Both the position numbers and the translations under genes were made by a program. A stretch of 64,000 nt of DNA. It comes from Streptomyces phaeofaciens. GTDB taxonomy: Bacteria > Actinomycetota > Actinomycetes > Streptomycetales > Streptomycetaceae. The notes beneath the pieces were generated by a model. That model saw nothing but the letters and a program-made list of their open reading frames with translations, was not told where the DNA came from and made no database searches. Shown one piece after another: positions 28,075 through 36,059 of the stretch (positions are counted from its first letter, which is position 1; each line of letters begins with the position of its first letter). The stretch covers positions 1 to 64,000 of the forward strand of contig NZ_BMSA01000041.1 of NCBI RefSeq assembly GCF_014648915.1, read 5' to 3'.

Positions 28075-28318
28075 TCGAGCCGGAGGCGGCCCGGCCTGGA
28101 CCACACTTTCCACCTGTTCAAGCGGTATCCCGGCCGGGCCCGCCCACGCCTGCTGGTGAAAGGGTCGCTGGGTGTCCGGGTGCCCGCGCACCTCATGCTC
28201 AGCGCATCGTGCCGCTTCGGGCGACACGGTCCGAGCTGGCGATGCGGCCCGAGGCCCGAGTCTCTGTCGAGAGGGGTGCGACCTTGCTGCACGGTCCGCC
28301 GGACACGCCCTGGTTCAG

Positions 28319-28369
28319 AGAAGTGACCAGGCCGAAGCTGATGGCGCCTGACCAGATCGTTCGGGGCAT
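28319..28369 (-). pseudogene. Ku N-terminal scrap
   Basis: The minus strand begins MPRTIWSGAISFGLVTS, the conserved start of bacterial Ku, the non-homologous end-joining DNA-end binder. After Thr-Ser the similarity ends (LNQGVSGG...). Only about 16 residues remain, so the call rests on one strong motif. Confidence 0.55.
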
Positions 28370-28520
28370 GGGGGCAGACCTCCGCGCAGGGCCCGAGACG
28401 TCCACGGTACGGCGGCCGCCCTGCCCGCGGCACGCGGGCAGGGGGCATCTTGAGCGGCTCCGGGGGCTGTGGTTCCCCCGCCGACCGAGAGAGTGAACCA
28501 GCCCGTCAGTTTCTGATCAC

Positions 28521-28570
28521 GCGCACGACCATGGACCTGACCTGTGATGGTCCGGATCGTGGTCGTGCGC
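28521..28570. repeat. Nested inverted repeat, hairpin-forming
   Basis: GCGCACGACCA (28521-28531) pairs with TGGTCGTGCGC (28560-28570). Inside, GGACC (28533-28537) pairs with GGTCC (28549-28553). It lies between remnants in a stretch with no supported gene (28370-28752). It may be a terminator or element end. Confidence 0.5.
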
Positions 28571-28752
28571 TGGGTGCGGCGTCTTGGCGCGCGCAGAGCC
28601 CTCGGCTGACGCCACGGTGTCGGCGGTGGACACGCACAGCCGGGTCAGCGCCGTTCGGCGCTGCGCGCGGCCGGGCCGTGGTCGGGGTGGTCCCGACGCG
28701 GGTTGGGTGTCCCGGCATGCAAAGAAAATCGGACACGCGATCTAATGCCGGT

Positions 28753-28980
28753 ATGGCTGCCACCGACTTCCCCGACGACCTGGTCCAAACACAGCGGGCG
28801 TGGAACGTTCACGTACCGCGCGCTTGCCGCGTCCCGGCCCCGCAACACCGCGGTGCTGCGCCGCCGCCTGCTGCGTCTGTCCGTGCGGATGTGGTGGCAC
28901 CCCTACCCGACCAGTGTCCCCTCGGCGCCGCCAGACACGCCAACGACAGCTGGACCCACTACCTCGCGGCCCGAACGTGA
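28753..28980 (+). pseudogene. Small conserved streptomycete protein, frameshifted
   Basis: It starts MAATDFPDDLVQTQRAWN in one frame. One extra base near 28806 moves the similarity to the next frame, TYRALAASRPRNTAVLRRRL, then LRLSVRMWWHPYPTSV. The joined sequence is the usual 70-90-residue protein (helical, ending near a WWHP motif) found in many Streptomyces genomes without a known role. A single indel separates it from intact, so it is either a recent loss or a sequencing error. Confidence 0.55.
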
Positions 28981-28997
28981 GCGCGGAATTGGCCTGT

Positions 28998-29408
28998 CTA
29001 CGCCTCATCGGCCTCCTGGGCGGCGGCTTCGTTGGCGCGGTCGATCTCGGCCATGTGCTCCTCCGCCCAGGTCCGCAGCCCCGCAAGCGCGGCTTCCAGG
29101 GACAGCCCGAGTCTGGTGAGTCGGTAGAAGACCCGCGGCGGCACGGTGGGTTCGACCCGGCGCGCCACCAGCCCGTCGCGGGTCAGGCTTCGCAGCGTCA
29201 CGGACAGCATCTTCTGTGAGACGCCGGGCATCCGGCGTCTCAGCTCTGCGAAGCGCACCTCGTCCGGTGCGGCATCGGCGAGCGTCTTGACGGCCATGGA
29301 CGTCCACTTCGTTCCGATGCGGTCCAGCAACTGCCGCGTCGGGCAATGGGGATCGAACAGGTCGCCGCGCACCCCGCGACGGGGGACCCGGGCTCCTCGG
29401 GTGGTCAC
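28998..29408 (-). CDS. HxlR-family winged-helix transcriptional regulator
   Basis: 136 residues with the HxlR core: CPTRQLLDRIGTKWTSMAVK, FAELRRRMPGVSQKMLSVTL (recognition helix region), RSLTRDGLVARRVEPTVPPR and VFYRLTRLGLSLEAAL. The conserved N-terminal Cys present in many redox- or aldehyde-sensing members is there. It is divergent from an alpha/beta hydrolase gene with a 100-bp shared control region, so it probably regulates itself and the hydrolase. The start is a GTG. Confidence 0.88.
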   Translation of the reverse strand: MTTRGARVPRRGVRGDLFDPHCPTRQLLDRIGTKWTSMAVKTLADAAPDEVRFAELRRRMPGVSQKMLSVTLRSLTRDGLVARRVEPTVPPRVFYRLTRLGLSLEAALAGLRTWAEEHMAEIDRANEAAAQEADEA

Positions 29409-29474
29409 CTGTGGCTCACCACCTTCCCTGAAAGTGCCGTCTAGGAAGCGGTCGGACAGTTACCTATCGTTCTG

Positions 29475-29493
29475 TGGTCACCAATGGTAACCA
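29475..29493. promoter_or_regulatory. Possible HxlR operator in divergent intergenic region
   Basis: TGGTCACCAATGGTAACCA contains two near-palindromic GGT(C/A)ACC boxes 9 bp apart, between the divergent HxlR and hydrolase genes and just before the hydrolase ribosome-binding site (GGAGGAG). The position suits repression of the hydrolase. The operator assignment is from position and symmetry only. Confidence 0.35.
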
Positions 29494-29508
29494 GCCGGAG
29501 GAGCCGTC

Positions 29509-30366
29509 ATGCCCGTCACCACCGCACACCACCTGCGCCGCATTGCGACGAACGGCGTCCAACTCAATGTCGCCATCGCCGGGGACGGACCTGCGGTTCT
29601 CCTGCTGCACGGCTTCCCGCACACCTGGCAACTCTGGAGCGGCATCATGGGCCGGCTGGCCGGGCAGTACCGGGTCATCGCCCCGGACCTTCGAGGCTTC
29701 GGTGCCAGTGCCCGCGCTGTCGAGGGTTACGACGCAGGCGCCCTCGCTGCCGACATCGAAGGGCTGCTCGACGCACTTGGCGAGCCTTCGGCAGCGGTGG
29801 TCGGCATCGACGCGGGGACTGCCCCCGCCGTCCTGCTCGCGCTGCGCCGGCCCGGCCTCGTCCGGCGCCTGGTCGTGATGGAGGCACTGCTCGGCCGCCC
29901 GCCCGGAGCAGAGGACGTCGTCGCGGGCGGTGCCCCGTGGTGGTTCGGCTTCCACGCCGTCCCCGGCCTCGCCGAGACCGTCCTGGCCGGCAACGAGGCC
30001 CCGTACGTCGACTGGTTCCTCGACTCGGGGACGCTCGGGCGAGGAGTACCCGACGACATCCGTGCGGCCTTCGTCCACGCGTACACCGGGGGTGAAGCTC
30101 TGCGCTGCGCGTTCTCCTATTACCGGGCCCTTCCCACCAGCGCGCAGCAGATCCAGGACGCAGTCGCGACGGCTCGGCTGACCATGCCCACCATGGCCGT
30201 CGGCTCTCACCCCGTCGGCCGCGGGCTCGAACGCCAACTCCGTCCCATCGCCGATGACCTGGTCGGACACCAGCTTCAGGACTGCGGCCACATCATCCCC
30301 CTGGACCGCCCCGACGCATTGTTCGCGCTCCTTGCTCCCTTCCTCTCCGCCGACCTGCCGAAGTGA
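29509..30366 (+). CDS. Alpha/beta hydrolase, epoxide-hydrolase-like
   Basis: 285 residues. LLLHGFPHTWQLW gives the oxyanion-hole HGFP. The nucleophile elbow is VVGIDAGTAPA, so the nucleophile is aspartate, as in epoxide hydrolases and haloalkane dehalogenases. The cap has AFSYYRALP, matching the epoxide-hydrolase ring-opening tyrosine region. QDCGHIIPLDRPD supplies the catalytic histidine. It probably opens epoxides or a related electrophile in the cytoplasm; no signal peptide is seen. ATG 29509 follows GGAGGAG by 5 bases. The stop lies just 20 bp from the end of the IS5 transposase gene on the other strand. Confidence 0.85.
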   Translation: MPVTTAHHLRRIATNGVQLNVAIAGDGPAVLLLHGFPHTWQLWSGIMGRLAGQYRVIAPDLRGFGASARAVEGYDAGALAADIEGLLDALGEPSAAVVGIDAGTAPAVLLALRRPGLVRRLVVMEALLGRPPGAEDVVAGGAPWWFGFHAVPGLAETVLAGNEAPYVDWFLDSGTLGRGVPDDIRAAFVHAYTGGEALRCAFSYYRALPTSAQQIQDAVATARLTMPTMAVGSHPVGRGLERQLRPIADDLVGHQLQDCGHIIPLDRPDALFALLAPFLSADLPK

Positions 30367-30385
30367 CCGGAGCGGGGCCGAAGGA

Positions 30386-31228
30386 TCACGGTCGGCGGCT
30401 CGGGCGTTCGTCCCAGCAGTGAGTTGTCCAGGACCGCCGGATCAGGCTGCGCACGGTGATGATCGTGTCGGCGAGTTCGAAGAAGCCATCGATGACAGTG
30501 ACGCGACGCTCGTAACACCGGGCGAGACGGTAAAAGGCGTTCTGCCACACGTGAGTGCGTTCGATGTGCCAACGCCGACTGGCCTGAATGGGCGCCCTAT
30601 CCCCCTTGTGCGCGATACGTCCGTGCAGGCCGCGTTCACTGAGCAGAGCACGGGTGGTGTCCGAGCCGTAGCCGGCGTCCAGGTGCCCGGTGATGGTGTC
30701 GGGCAACGGGCCGAGGCCCTCCAAACGGTGCAGAGTCGGGGCGAGCAGCGGAGAGTCGTGACGGTTGGCACCGGCCAGGACACGGCCCAGCGGAATGCGG
30801 TATCCATCCGTCATGCCCGAGCGCTTCAGTCCCTGTTTGCCGCGGTCGACCGGTGAGCGTCCGGCGGCCTCCCCGCCTCCAGGTGCCTCGGTGATCGCTC
30901 CGTCGACGGCGATCTGGTCGAGGACGAGGCCGACGATTCGGCCGTAGGACTCCAGCGCGAGCTGCATGAGCCGCGCGAAAACGCCCAGTCGTATCCACTC
31001 GTCGCGGCGGCTGCGGATCGTGCTGGCCGAGCAGGATGTGTCGGCGATCGCCTCGTAAGACCAGCCGAAGCGCAGCAGTTGCAGCATCTTGTCAAAGACG
31101 ATCCGGTCGCTGATGCGTCGGTGGTGGCAGCCGAGTGGACGGTCCGGGTGGTACTTCGGTCGCTCAGGCAGCAGGGCTGCGAATTGGTCCCAGAGCGGTT
31201 CGGCCAGCCATGGTGGAAGCGCGGGCAC
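30386..31228 (-). CDS. IS5-family transposase, full length
   Basis: 280 residues. The N-terminal DUF4096-like part has EPLWDQFAALLPERP and IVFDKMLQLLRFGWSYEAIA. The DDE core has GLVLDQIAVDGAITEAPGGG (first Asp), ITGHLDAGYGSDTTRALLSE (second Asp) and RRWHIERTHVWQNAFYRLAR (Glu). RCYERRVTVIDGFFELADTI closes it. The length is that of a complete protein. The 5' end lies in an inverted-repeat sequence (31223-31285); no clear matching repeat was located at the other end, so element borders are not given. Confidence 0.85.
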   Translation of the reverse strand: MPALPPWLAEPLWDQFAALLPERPKYHPDRPLGCHHRRISDRIVFDKMLQLLRFGWSYEAIADTSCSASTIRSRRDEWIRLGVFARLMQLALESYGRIVGLVLDQIAVDGAITEAPGGGEAAGRSPVDRGKQGLKRSGMTDGYRIPLGRVLAGANRHDSPLLAPTLHRLEGLGPLPDTITGHLDAGYGSDTTRALLSERGLHGRIAHKGDRAPIQASRRWHIERTHVWQNAFYRLARCYERRVTVIDGFFELADTIITVRSLIRRSWTTHCWDERPSRRP

Positions 31229-31285
31229 AGGTCTCCCCAGTGATCACAGAGCGTCGCAACTCCATGATCACCGGGACCTGTGCCC
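31223..31285. repeat. Inverted repeat at the upstream end of the IS5 element
   Basis: GGGCACAGGTC (31223-31233) and GACCTGTGCCC (31275-31285) are perfect complements, with inner TGATCA boxes at 31241 and 31265. It covers the start of the IS5 transposase gene on the minus strand. It may be part of the element end or a translation-limiting hairpin. Confidence 0.55.
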
Positions 31286-31330
31286 CGTTCTGTTGCCGGT
31301 GTCCCCAACCGCGCCTGTCCGCGCGACCTC

Positions 31331-31834
31331 TTACGTGTCGGGATGCCCCGGCAGGGCGAGCCAGTCCGACCAGGAGATCTCGCGGCCGAGGAAGCGCGGC
31401 TGCTCGAACGGCCAGTCGGCGGCGATCCACTGCGGCACCAGCGCATCGAGGGCCTGCTCGACCTTGCTGCCCACCAGCTCGTCCACCACCCACCAGGAGA
31501 TCTCACCGTCCGCGCCGGCCCTCTCCGGTGGGTCGATGTAGACACAGCCGAGCAGAGCAGTCTCCGCCGCGTCGAACAGCGCGTAGTTGAAGGACTGGTG
31601 TGCGGCGATCTCCTTCTCGTGCCGCAACAGGTCGGCCTGGTCGGCCTCGTAGGTCATGGTGGCCGCGGGCCAGCCCCAGGCCGGTCCGAAGATGGTCCAC
31701 AGCCGCTCGCGCGAACCCATCACAGCCGGATAGTCGAGCGGGGTGTCCGCCTCCCGGATCGGCCGCAGGTGATGACCACCGCCCGGCAGCGGTACCAGGA
31801 CGGGGTGGACGAAGTCATCGGGAAGCCAGCTCAT
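31331..31834 (-). CDS. GNAT-family N-acetyltransferase
   Basis: 167 residues from MSWLPDDFVHPVLVPLPGGG. The GNAT fold is suggested by LRPIREADTPLDYPAVMGS near the start, FNYALFDAAETALLGCVYID (beta4) and GEISWWVVDELVGSKVEQAL (beta5 and the following helix, where the acetyl-CoA pyrophosphate loop normally lies but with a reduced glycine pattern). Then comes FEQPRFLGREISWSDWLALP. Related proteins acetylate small molecules or proteins; the substrate is unknown. The start at 31834 is preferred over the longer frame to 31909 because family members begin with this segment. Confidence 0.72.
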   Translation of the reverse strand: MSWLPDDFVHPVLVPLPGGGHHLRPIREADTPLDYPAVMGSRERLWTIFGPAWGWPAATMTYEADQADLLRHEKEIAAHQSFNYALFDAAETALLGCVYIDPPERAGADGEISWWVVDELVGSKVEQALDALVPQWIAADWPFEQPRFLGREISWSDWLALPGHPDT

Positions 31835-31869
31835 GGCGCCCGACCGTAGCAGCGCGCGGCCGTCCGCTC

Positions 31870-31985
31870 CCCTGGATTCTCCCCGCATACCGCCAGGCCC
31901 TGCTCTCATGCCGGGCAGGGCCCGCGATCACCCGATCGAGACTCCCGTTCGATCGACAGACTCCATGATCGGTATGGCAACGGCG
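31870..31985 (-). repeat. IS5-element 5' noncoding remnant, reverse orientation
   Basis: On the minus strand this reads CGATCGAACGGGAGTCTCGA, then CGGGTGATCGCGG and GGCATGAGAGCAGGGCC. It is clearly related to 32766-32850 and more distantly to 35730-35840 on the plus strand. Those copies lead into IS5 transposase starts; this one does not. Confidence 0.6.
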
Positions 31986-32035
31986 TCTCAGGGCCGCCCA
32001 AGCCCAGGGCACCTTCGCAGGCTGACCCCGCCCAA

Positions 32036-32494
32036 TCACCACCAGTCGTCTTCCGGTTCACAGAGGTCGCCCTCGTGGAACAAATTGCCTTCCGGCTCAC
32101 GGAGATCGCCTTCGTGAAACAAAGTGCGGAGCCTTCTCTGGGTCAAACTCCGGACCTCTGCGGCATCGGCTCCTGTCGCCGATATTGAGGCACCGTTCGG
32201 AAGCGTGATCGTTATGGAGTCAGGGGTGTAGGAAACCGACGTGCATACGTGGATCAGGCCCAAGCTGAGGTCAATTGACTTGGTGGTCGCTGTGTACCCG
32301 GCTGGTACTCCTGCCTGTGAGATCCCCGTGCCACCCAACCAATCAAGAAGATCGCGAACCACAGCCTTAAGCAGACCTTCCTGCTGCAAAGACGGGGCAG
32401 GGGGGCGGAGCCCGGGTTGAACGGAAGGCAGCCGAGGTTCGGCGGGATCAGCGGGCCTGATCACAGCCTGCAGTTGAGAGGCATCGATACGCAT
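32036..32494 (-). CDS. Hypothetical protein with tandem FHEGDL motif
   Basis: 152 residues starting MRIDASQLQAVIRPADPAEP, no recognised family. The middle (LLKAVVRDLLDWLGGTG, YTATTKSIDLSLGLIHVCTS, ITITLPNGASISATGADAAE) has regular amphipathic alternation and looks like a folded domain. The C-terminus carries LFHEGDLREPEGN followed by LFHEGDLCEPEDDWW, a recent 13-residue duplication visible also in the DNA. GAAGGGA lies 7 bases before the ATG. It is bracketed by inverted IS5-type 5' remnants (31870-31985 and 32740-33030) and may have been carried between them. Confidence 0.55.
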   Translation of the reverse strand: MRIDASQLQAVIRPADPAEPRLPSVQPGLRPPAPSLQQEGLLKAVVRDLLDWLGGTGISQAGVPAGYTATTKSIDLSLGLIHVCTSVSYTPDSITITLPNGASISATGADAAEVRSLTQRRLRTLFHEGDLREPEGNLFHEGDLCEPEDDWW

Positions 32495-32739
32495 TGACGT
32501 CCCTTCAGGTGACCGGCTACGTGGCCAGTGCAGCAAAGGACGCCCAGCGGGAGAATTTTGTTCCCTCAGCGCAGCAAATACCGACCAACCGATGCACGGC
32601 ACTACGGAACTTTGTGTACGCCGCGTACGTATCTCCGACTGCTGAGACCGCGCGCACAAAGATCACCTGAGAGTGGCGATTCCCTTCCAGCGTTGCCAGT
32701 TCTCATCGATACTTCCGAGCCGTTTGATCGCTGAGTAGC

Positions 32740-33030
32740 TGTTGTCGTTCCGATCTTGAGAGGTGTGCATCGAACGGGAGTCTCGATCGAGTGACCGCGG
32801 CCGGTACCGGGCATGGGAATAGGGCCTCGTGGTAGCTCGGGGTTGCCAAGCCAACCGAGATCCAGGAGACCCTGTTGCCGCAGTTGCACGTGCTCGCGTC
32901 GACGGAGTTCAACTCAGCTGCACCGACGTGTGATTGTATCGCTCACCGGTTCGGGAATGCGGCCGATCACCCGGAACATGTTCGGTGGTGTCCCTCGGAC
33001 ATGACGGACGAGGATTCGACCGGCATCCAC
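32740..33030 (+). pseudogene. IS5-element 5' end with degenerate transposase start
   Basis: The noncoding part (GCATCGAACGGGAGTCTCGA ... GGGCATGGGAATAGGGCC) is followed by a coding frame reading CIAHRFGNAADHPEHVRW and then SDMTDEDSTG. These are equivalent to CLAHRFGNAADRPERRPRYG at 35880-35960 and to the SDMTDAEW start of IS5 transposases. Nothing of the transposase survives beyond about 33030. Confidence 0.6.
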
Positions 33031-33392
33031 ATCCGCCCGCGTTCTTCCCATCGTCATCGTCATCGTCGGCGACTCCCGCACGCACACGGTGCGGTGCCGC
33101 CGTCTGCGGACCGCGCGGTCTTCTGGGGGTGGCTGGCTGCCATGAGCGCACCCGTTCACACCTGGGCGATCCTCGGCTTCAGGCGGAAAGAGCTCGTGAC
33201 CTTGGACGTCCCGGTCGTGGTACTGCCCGGCGGGTGCTCTCGCGTGCGGCGGCGGATGTCGCGGAGCGGGCGGCTGCGACATCCGCGCGCCCTGTCGGTA
33301 CGGTCTCGTTCTCCCCTGTGGCAGGGTGCCACCGTCCGATCGGGCCCGGTCGTCATCCGCTGTTCAGTGAAGTCCCGGTTCAAGGACCTGGC
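33031..33392. other. No supported gene
   Basis: 362 bp after the IS5 remnant. A plus-strand frame reads VHTWAILGFRRKELVTLDVP, and another reads VLSRAAADVAERAAATSARP. Both could be scraps of lost genes but are too short to name. No RNA gene or repeat was seen. Confidence 0.4.
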
Positions 33393-33869
33393 CTACTCGG
33401 GTTGGGGCGTGGTGGCGATGAGGATCTGAGCGGCCTGGGTGATGTTGTCGGCGCGGACGGCGCGGGCCATCGCTTCGCGGGCGGCGTCGGCTGTGGTGTC
33501 CGGGGGGACCACCAGCAGGACGAAGTGGTCGTTGTCGCCGCGGGTGATGAGGACGGTGTCGTCGCCGACCGGGTCGGAGTCGAGGCGCACGACCTGGTCG
33601 TCGATGACCAGGCGGGTCGGGAGCCCGTCCCATGCGGACGCGTCCACGCCGACGCGGGTGATCGGCCCGAGATGCCCGGTCAACACGCTGATCAGCGCGG
33701 GCAGTTCGGTCTCGATGTCGCGGGTGCGTGGCCACCACGCGCCGTCCAGGAGCCCCTCCCGGGAATGCGTGGTCTCCAGCCGCAGCAGGGCCGTACCCGG
33801 CTTGACCGCCTGGTGGATCGCGTCCGGCAGCAGCAGTGGGGGCGTGCGGGGGATGTCGGAGTCAGTCAT
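33393..33869 (-). CDS. DUF5994 family protein
   Basis: 158 residues from MTDSDIPRTPPLLLPDAIHQ. The family signature RLETTHSREGLLDGAWWPRT is present, with RDIETELPALISVLTGHLGP next, a central ITRVGVDASAWDGLP, and a C-terminal FVLLVVPPDTTADAAREAMA. Function is unknown; these small actinobacterial proteins occur in stress-associated gene sets. It is divergent from a second DUF5994 gene, 292 bp apart. The frame can be read further upstream to 34082, but that extension is not conserved in character, so the internal ATG is chosen. Confidence 0.78.
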   Translation of the reverse strand: MTDSDIPRTPPLLLPDAIHQAVKPGTALLRLETTHSREGLLDGAWWPRTRDIETELPALISVLTGHLGPITRVGVDASAWDGLPTRLVIDDQVVRLDSDPVGDDTVLITRGDNDHFVLLVVPPDTTADAAREAMARAVRADNITQAAQILIATTPQPE

Positions 33870-34161
33870 GTGGGTCCGCCCGTCTACGGGGTGCGGCCGT
33901 TCGCCGTCGACGTTCGCGGCCGGTGTCGACGCCGGTGCCCGTTCGGAAGACGTGCACGAGCCCGCCGTCGTTTCACGATACTCCCGCGGCCCGATCCGGC
34001 ATCCGCCGGAAAATACCTGTTCACGGCGGTCATAGTCCGTCGAACAGGCGTACAGTGAAAGCACCGGAGGTACTTCGCACACCGGCTTTCACGCGGGTGT
34101 CATTTCCGGCGACCACGAAATACCGGGCTGTCGACGGGCAGCCCGGGGGCAGGTCCGCATC

Positions 34162-34737
34162 ATGACCACCACCCTCGACCGGACCGCGCCCCGCGACCTC
34201 GCCGCAGAGCTTCCGGCACGCTTGTCCCTCACCCCGAAGACCACCCTCGCCGGCCAGCTGGACGGGGCCTGGTGGCCCTACTCCCGCGACCTCGAAGCCG
34301 AGCTCCCACCGCTGGCCGCCGCCCTGGAGGAACCCTGGGGGCGCATCACGCGCGTCACCGTGAACCCCACCCGCTGGCCCGTCGTCCCCCACACCGTTGC
34401 CGTGGACGGGCGCAAGCTGCACGTGGGCTGGTTCACCGAACAGGACCCCGACAAGCTCATCCTGCTCTCCTACACCGTCGGGCGCTGGGACCTCCTCGTC
34501 ATCCCGCCCGAGACCGCACCCACCGCCGCGGCCCGCTTGATGGCCGCCGCCGCGATCCCCGGCAGCGTTTTCACCGCAGGCGTCCTGATGACCAACGAAG
34601 CGGCCATCGGGCGCGGCATCCGCGACGCCGTGCGCCGGGAAGCCGCCTGGGAGGACGAAGGCGGGGCCTGCATGTCCCCCTTCGGGAACCCGATGAGGCG
34701 AAGCGCCCTCCCGCTGCCCGGAAACGGCTGGAGGTGA
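34162..34737 (+). CDS. DUF5994 family protein
   Basis: 191 residues, paralogous to the divergent gene at 33393: RLSLTPKTTLAGQLDGAWWP, RDLEAELPPLAAALEEPWGR, ITRVTVNPTRWPVVPHTVAV and WDLLVIPPETAPTAAARLMA correspond in order. A C-terminal extension of about 45 residues (NEAAIGRGIRDAVRREAAWE ...) is extra. It starts a run of small plus-strand genes (34743, 35025, 35342) with short gaps, probably one transcript. Function unknown. Confidence 0.8.
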   Translation: MTTTLDRTAPRDLAAELPARLSLTPKTTLAGQLDGAWWPYSRDLEAELPPLAAALEEPWGRITRVTVNPTRWPVVPHTVAVDGRKLHVGWFTEQDPDKLILLSYTVGRWDLLVIPPETAPTAAARLMAAAAIPGSVFTAGVLMTNEAAIGRGIRDAVRREAAWEDEGGACMSPFGNPMRRSALPLPGNGWR

Positions 34738-34742
34738 GCTCC

Positions 34743-34931
34743 GTGGAGACCCTCGTCACCATCGCGGTGATCGTCCTCGCGATCGGCATCGGAATGCGCC
34801 TGATCCACCTGCTCAACGCCCAGCACGACGCACGGATCGCGGCCCACCGCTTCAGCGACCCCCTGCCGAGACCTCCCGGCCTGCCGGCCGACACCGGTCG
34901 TCGAGCCCACCGCACGGATGCCGACCGGTGA
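34743..34931 (+). CDS. Small single-pass membrane protein
   Basis: 62 residues from a GTG 5 bp after the DUF5994 stop. VETLVTIAVIVLAIGIGMRL forms one transmembrane helix, followed by IHLLNAQHDARIAAHRFSDP and a Pro/Arg-rich tail. GGAGGTGAGCTCC upstream contains the ribosome-binding site, overlapping the preceding stop. No known family. Probable translational coupling with DUF5994. Confidence 0.6.
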   Translation: METLVTIAVIVLAIGIGMRLIHLLNAQHDARIAAHRFSDPLPRPPGLPADTGRRAHRTDADR

Positions 34932-35024
34932 GGAACAGACCTTCCTCCGGCCGGGAGCAGCGGGTGGGGCGCCACGGCGCCCCACCCGCCGGCTTCTCGC
35001 CCACCCCGAAGGGAACACGCCCAC

Positions 35025-35291
35025 GTGAAGTACATCGAGACCCAGACACTGGCCTCGCTCGGACACGCCGAGGTACGGATCATCGCGCACACACCCGAAG
35101 CCGCCCGAGCGGTCGCGGAAGCCCTTCGCCACTGCTTCGCCGGAGCGGAACAGCGCAGCTATCCCGGCCTCGACGGCGACACCCGCCTCCACCTCACCGT
35201 GGACACTGCAACACCCGCCGGCCTCGCCCGCTCCTGGCTGGCCGCCAGCCGGAGCCCCGTCTGCGCCGGCGCCCACTCCGACGAGACCTGA
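35025..35291 (+). CDS. Small hypothetical protein
   Basis: 88 residues, MKYIETQTLASLGHAEVRII with AHTPEAARAVAEALRHCFAG and LHLTVDTATPAGLARSWLAA. Strand-helix-strand alternation suggests a compact alpha/beta fold. GAAGGGAAC lies upstream of the ATG. It belongs to the DUF5994 gene run. No function is known. Confidence 0.62.
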   Translation: MKYIETQTLASLGHAEVRIIAHTPEAARAVAEALRHCFAGAEQRSYPGLDGDTRLHLTVDTATPAGLARSWLAASRSPVCAGAHSDET

Positions 35292-35341
35292 GAGTCCCCA
35301 CGGGCCCCGGAACCCACCCCCGCAGCGGAAAGGACGCGGTC

Positions 35342-35613
35342 ATGGCCACACTGCGCGAACGCAAGACCTACCGCGCACAGGTGCTCCGGGTCCCGTACGA
35401 AGCCGTCGAAGGCAACCGCCTCCTCGGCATCACCGGAGCGCAGAGCGACGCGACCTCCACGTACCGGAACAGGACCTGGCCGCCGCCTGCACCTACCTGG
35501 CGGGCGAAGGACTGATCACCGTCGACTGGGAACCGGGCAACACCCCCGCGATGGTCACCCTCACCCACGAGGGAATCCGACACATGGAGTCCGAGGAGGA
35601 AGAGCACAGCTGA
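35342..35613 (+). pseudogene. Winged-helix-like hypothetical protein, frameshifted
   Basis: It begins MATLRERKTYRAQVLRVPYE then AVEGNRLLGITGAQ. Near 35445 the original frame is lost, and the continuation VPEQDLAAACTYLAGEGLIT, then VDWEPGNTPAMVTLTHEGIR, lies in another frame and ends at 35613. The joined product of about 90 residues resembles a small winged-helix protein (helix, helix, wing, THEG). A one- or two-base indel is enough to explain it. Confidence 0.6.
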
Positions 35614-35729
35614 ATCCCCTTGCACACGGAAGGGCCTGGCACATGGGTAGCCAGTGCTTCGGTTCCGCCTCCCCGACGCAGCCACAAGGCTCCACAACGT
35701 CCAACTGGCCCTGCTCTATCCGCTCGTGT

Positions 35730-36055
35730 GCTCGGTCCGCTTCGAACGGGGTCCTGGATCGGGTGAGTTGGCCGGCGGTGGGGCATGAAGGAAGGGCCTC
35801 TTGGCAGCTCGCGGTTGTCGAGTCCAGCGAGAAGCAGGGGCCCTGTTGTCGAAGTGTTGCGTGGTCGTGGTTGCCGGGTCCGGTCCGTGCACTCCTGGGC
35901 GTGACTGTCTCGCCCATCGGTTCGGGAACGCGGCCGACCGGCCGGAACGCCGTCCCCGGTACGGCTCGGACCTGAGTGATGCCGAGTGGGCGCGGGTGCG
36001 GGATCTGCTGCCGGTGCCGGGACGGCTGGCGGACCGGGGCGGCCGTCCGGAGGAA
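35730..36055 (+). pseudogene. IS5-family element, 5' end and transposase N-terminus
   Basis: The 5' noncoding part matches the remnants at 31870 and 32740 (CTTCGAACGGGGTCCTGGAT; GGGCATGAAGGAAGGGCC). The coding part reads CLAHRFGNAADRPERRPRYG, then SDLSDAEWARVRDLLPVPGR and LADRGGRPE, a clear IS5 transposase N-terminus. At about 36055 it breaks directly into the 3' end of a DUF4238-like gene on the other strand. Confidence 0.72.
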
Positions 36056-36059
36056 CCGG

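Noticed and set aside
28080..28200. DHTFHLFKRYPGRARPRLL as a transposase fragment.
   Set aside because: The similarity to an EHTFR...LGW motif is brief and not supported by neighbouring residues.
31223..31285. Inverted repeat before the IS5 transposase as a riboswitch.
   Set aside because: Simple symmetry at an element end explains it, and no aptamer features are seen.
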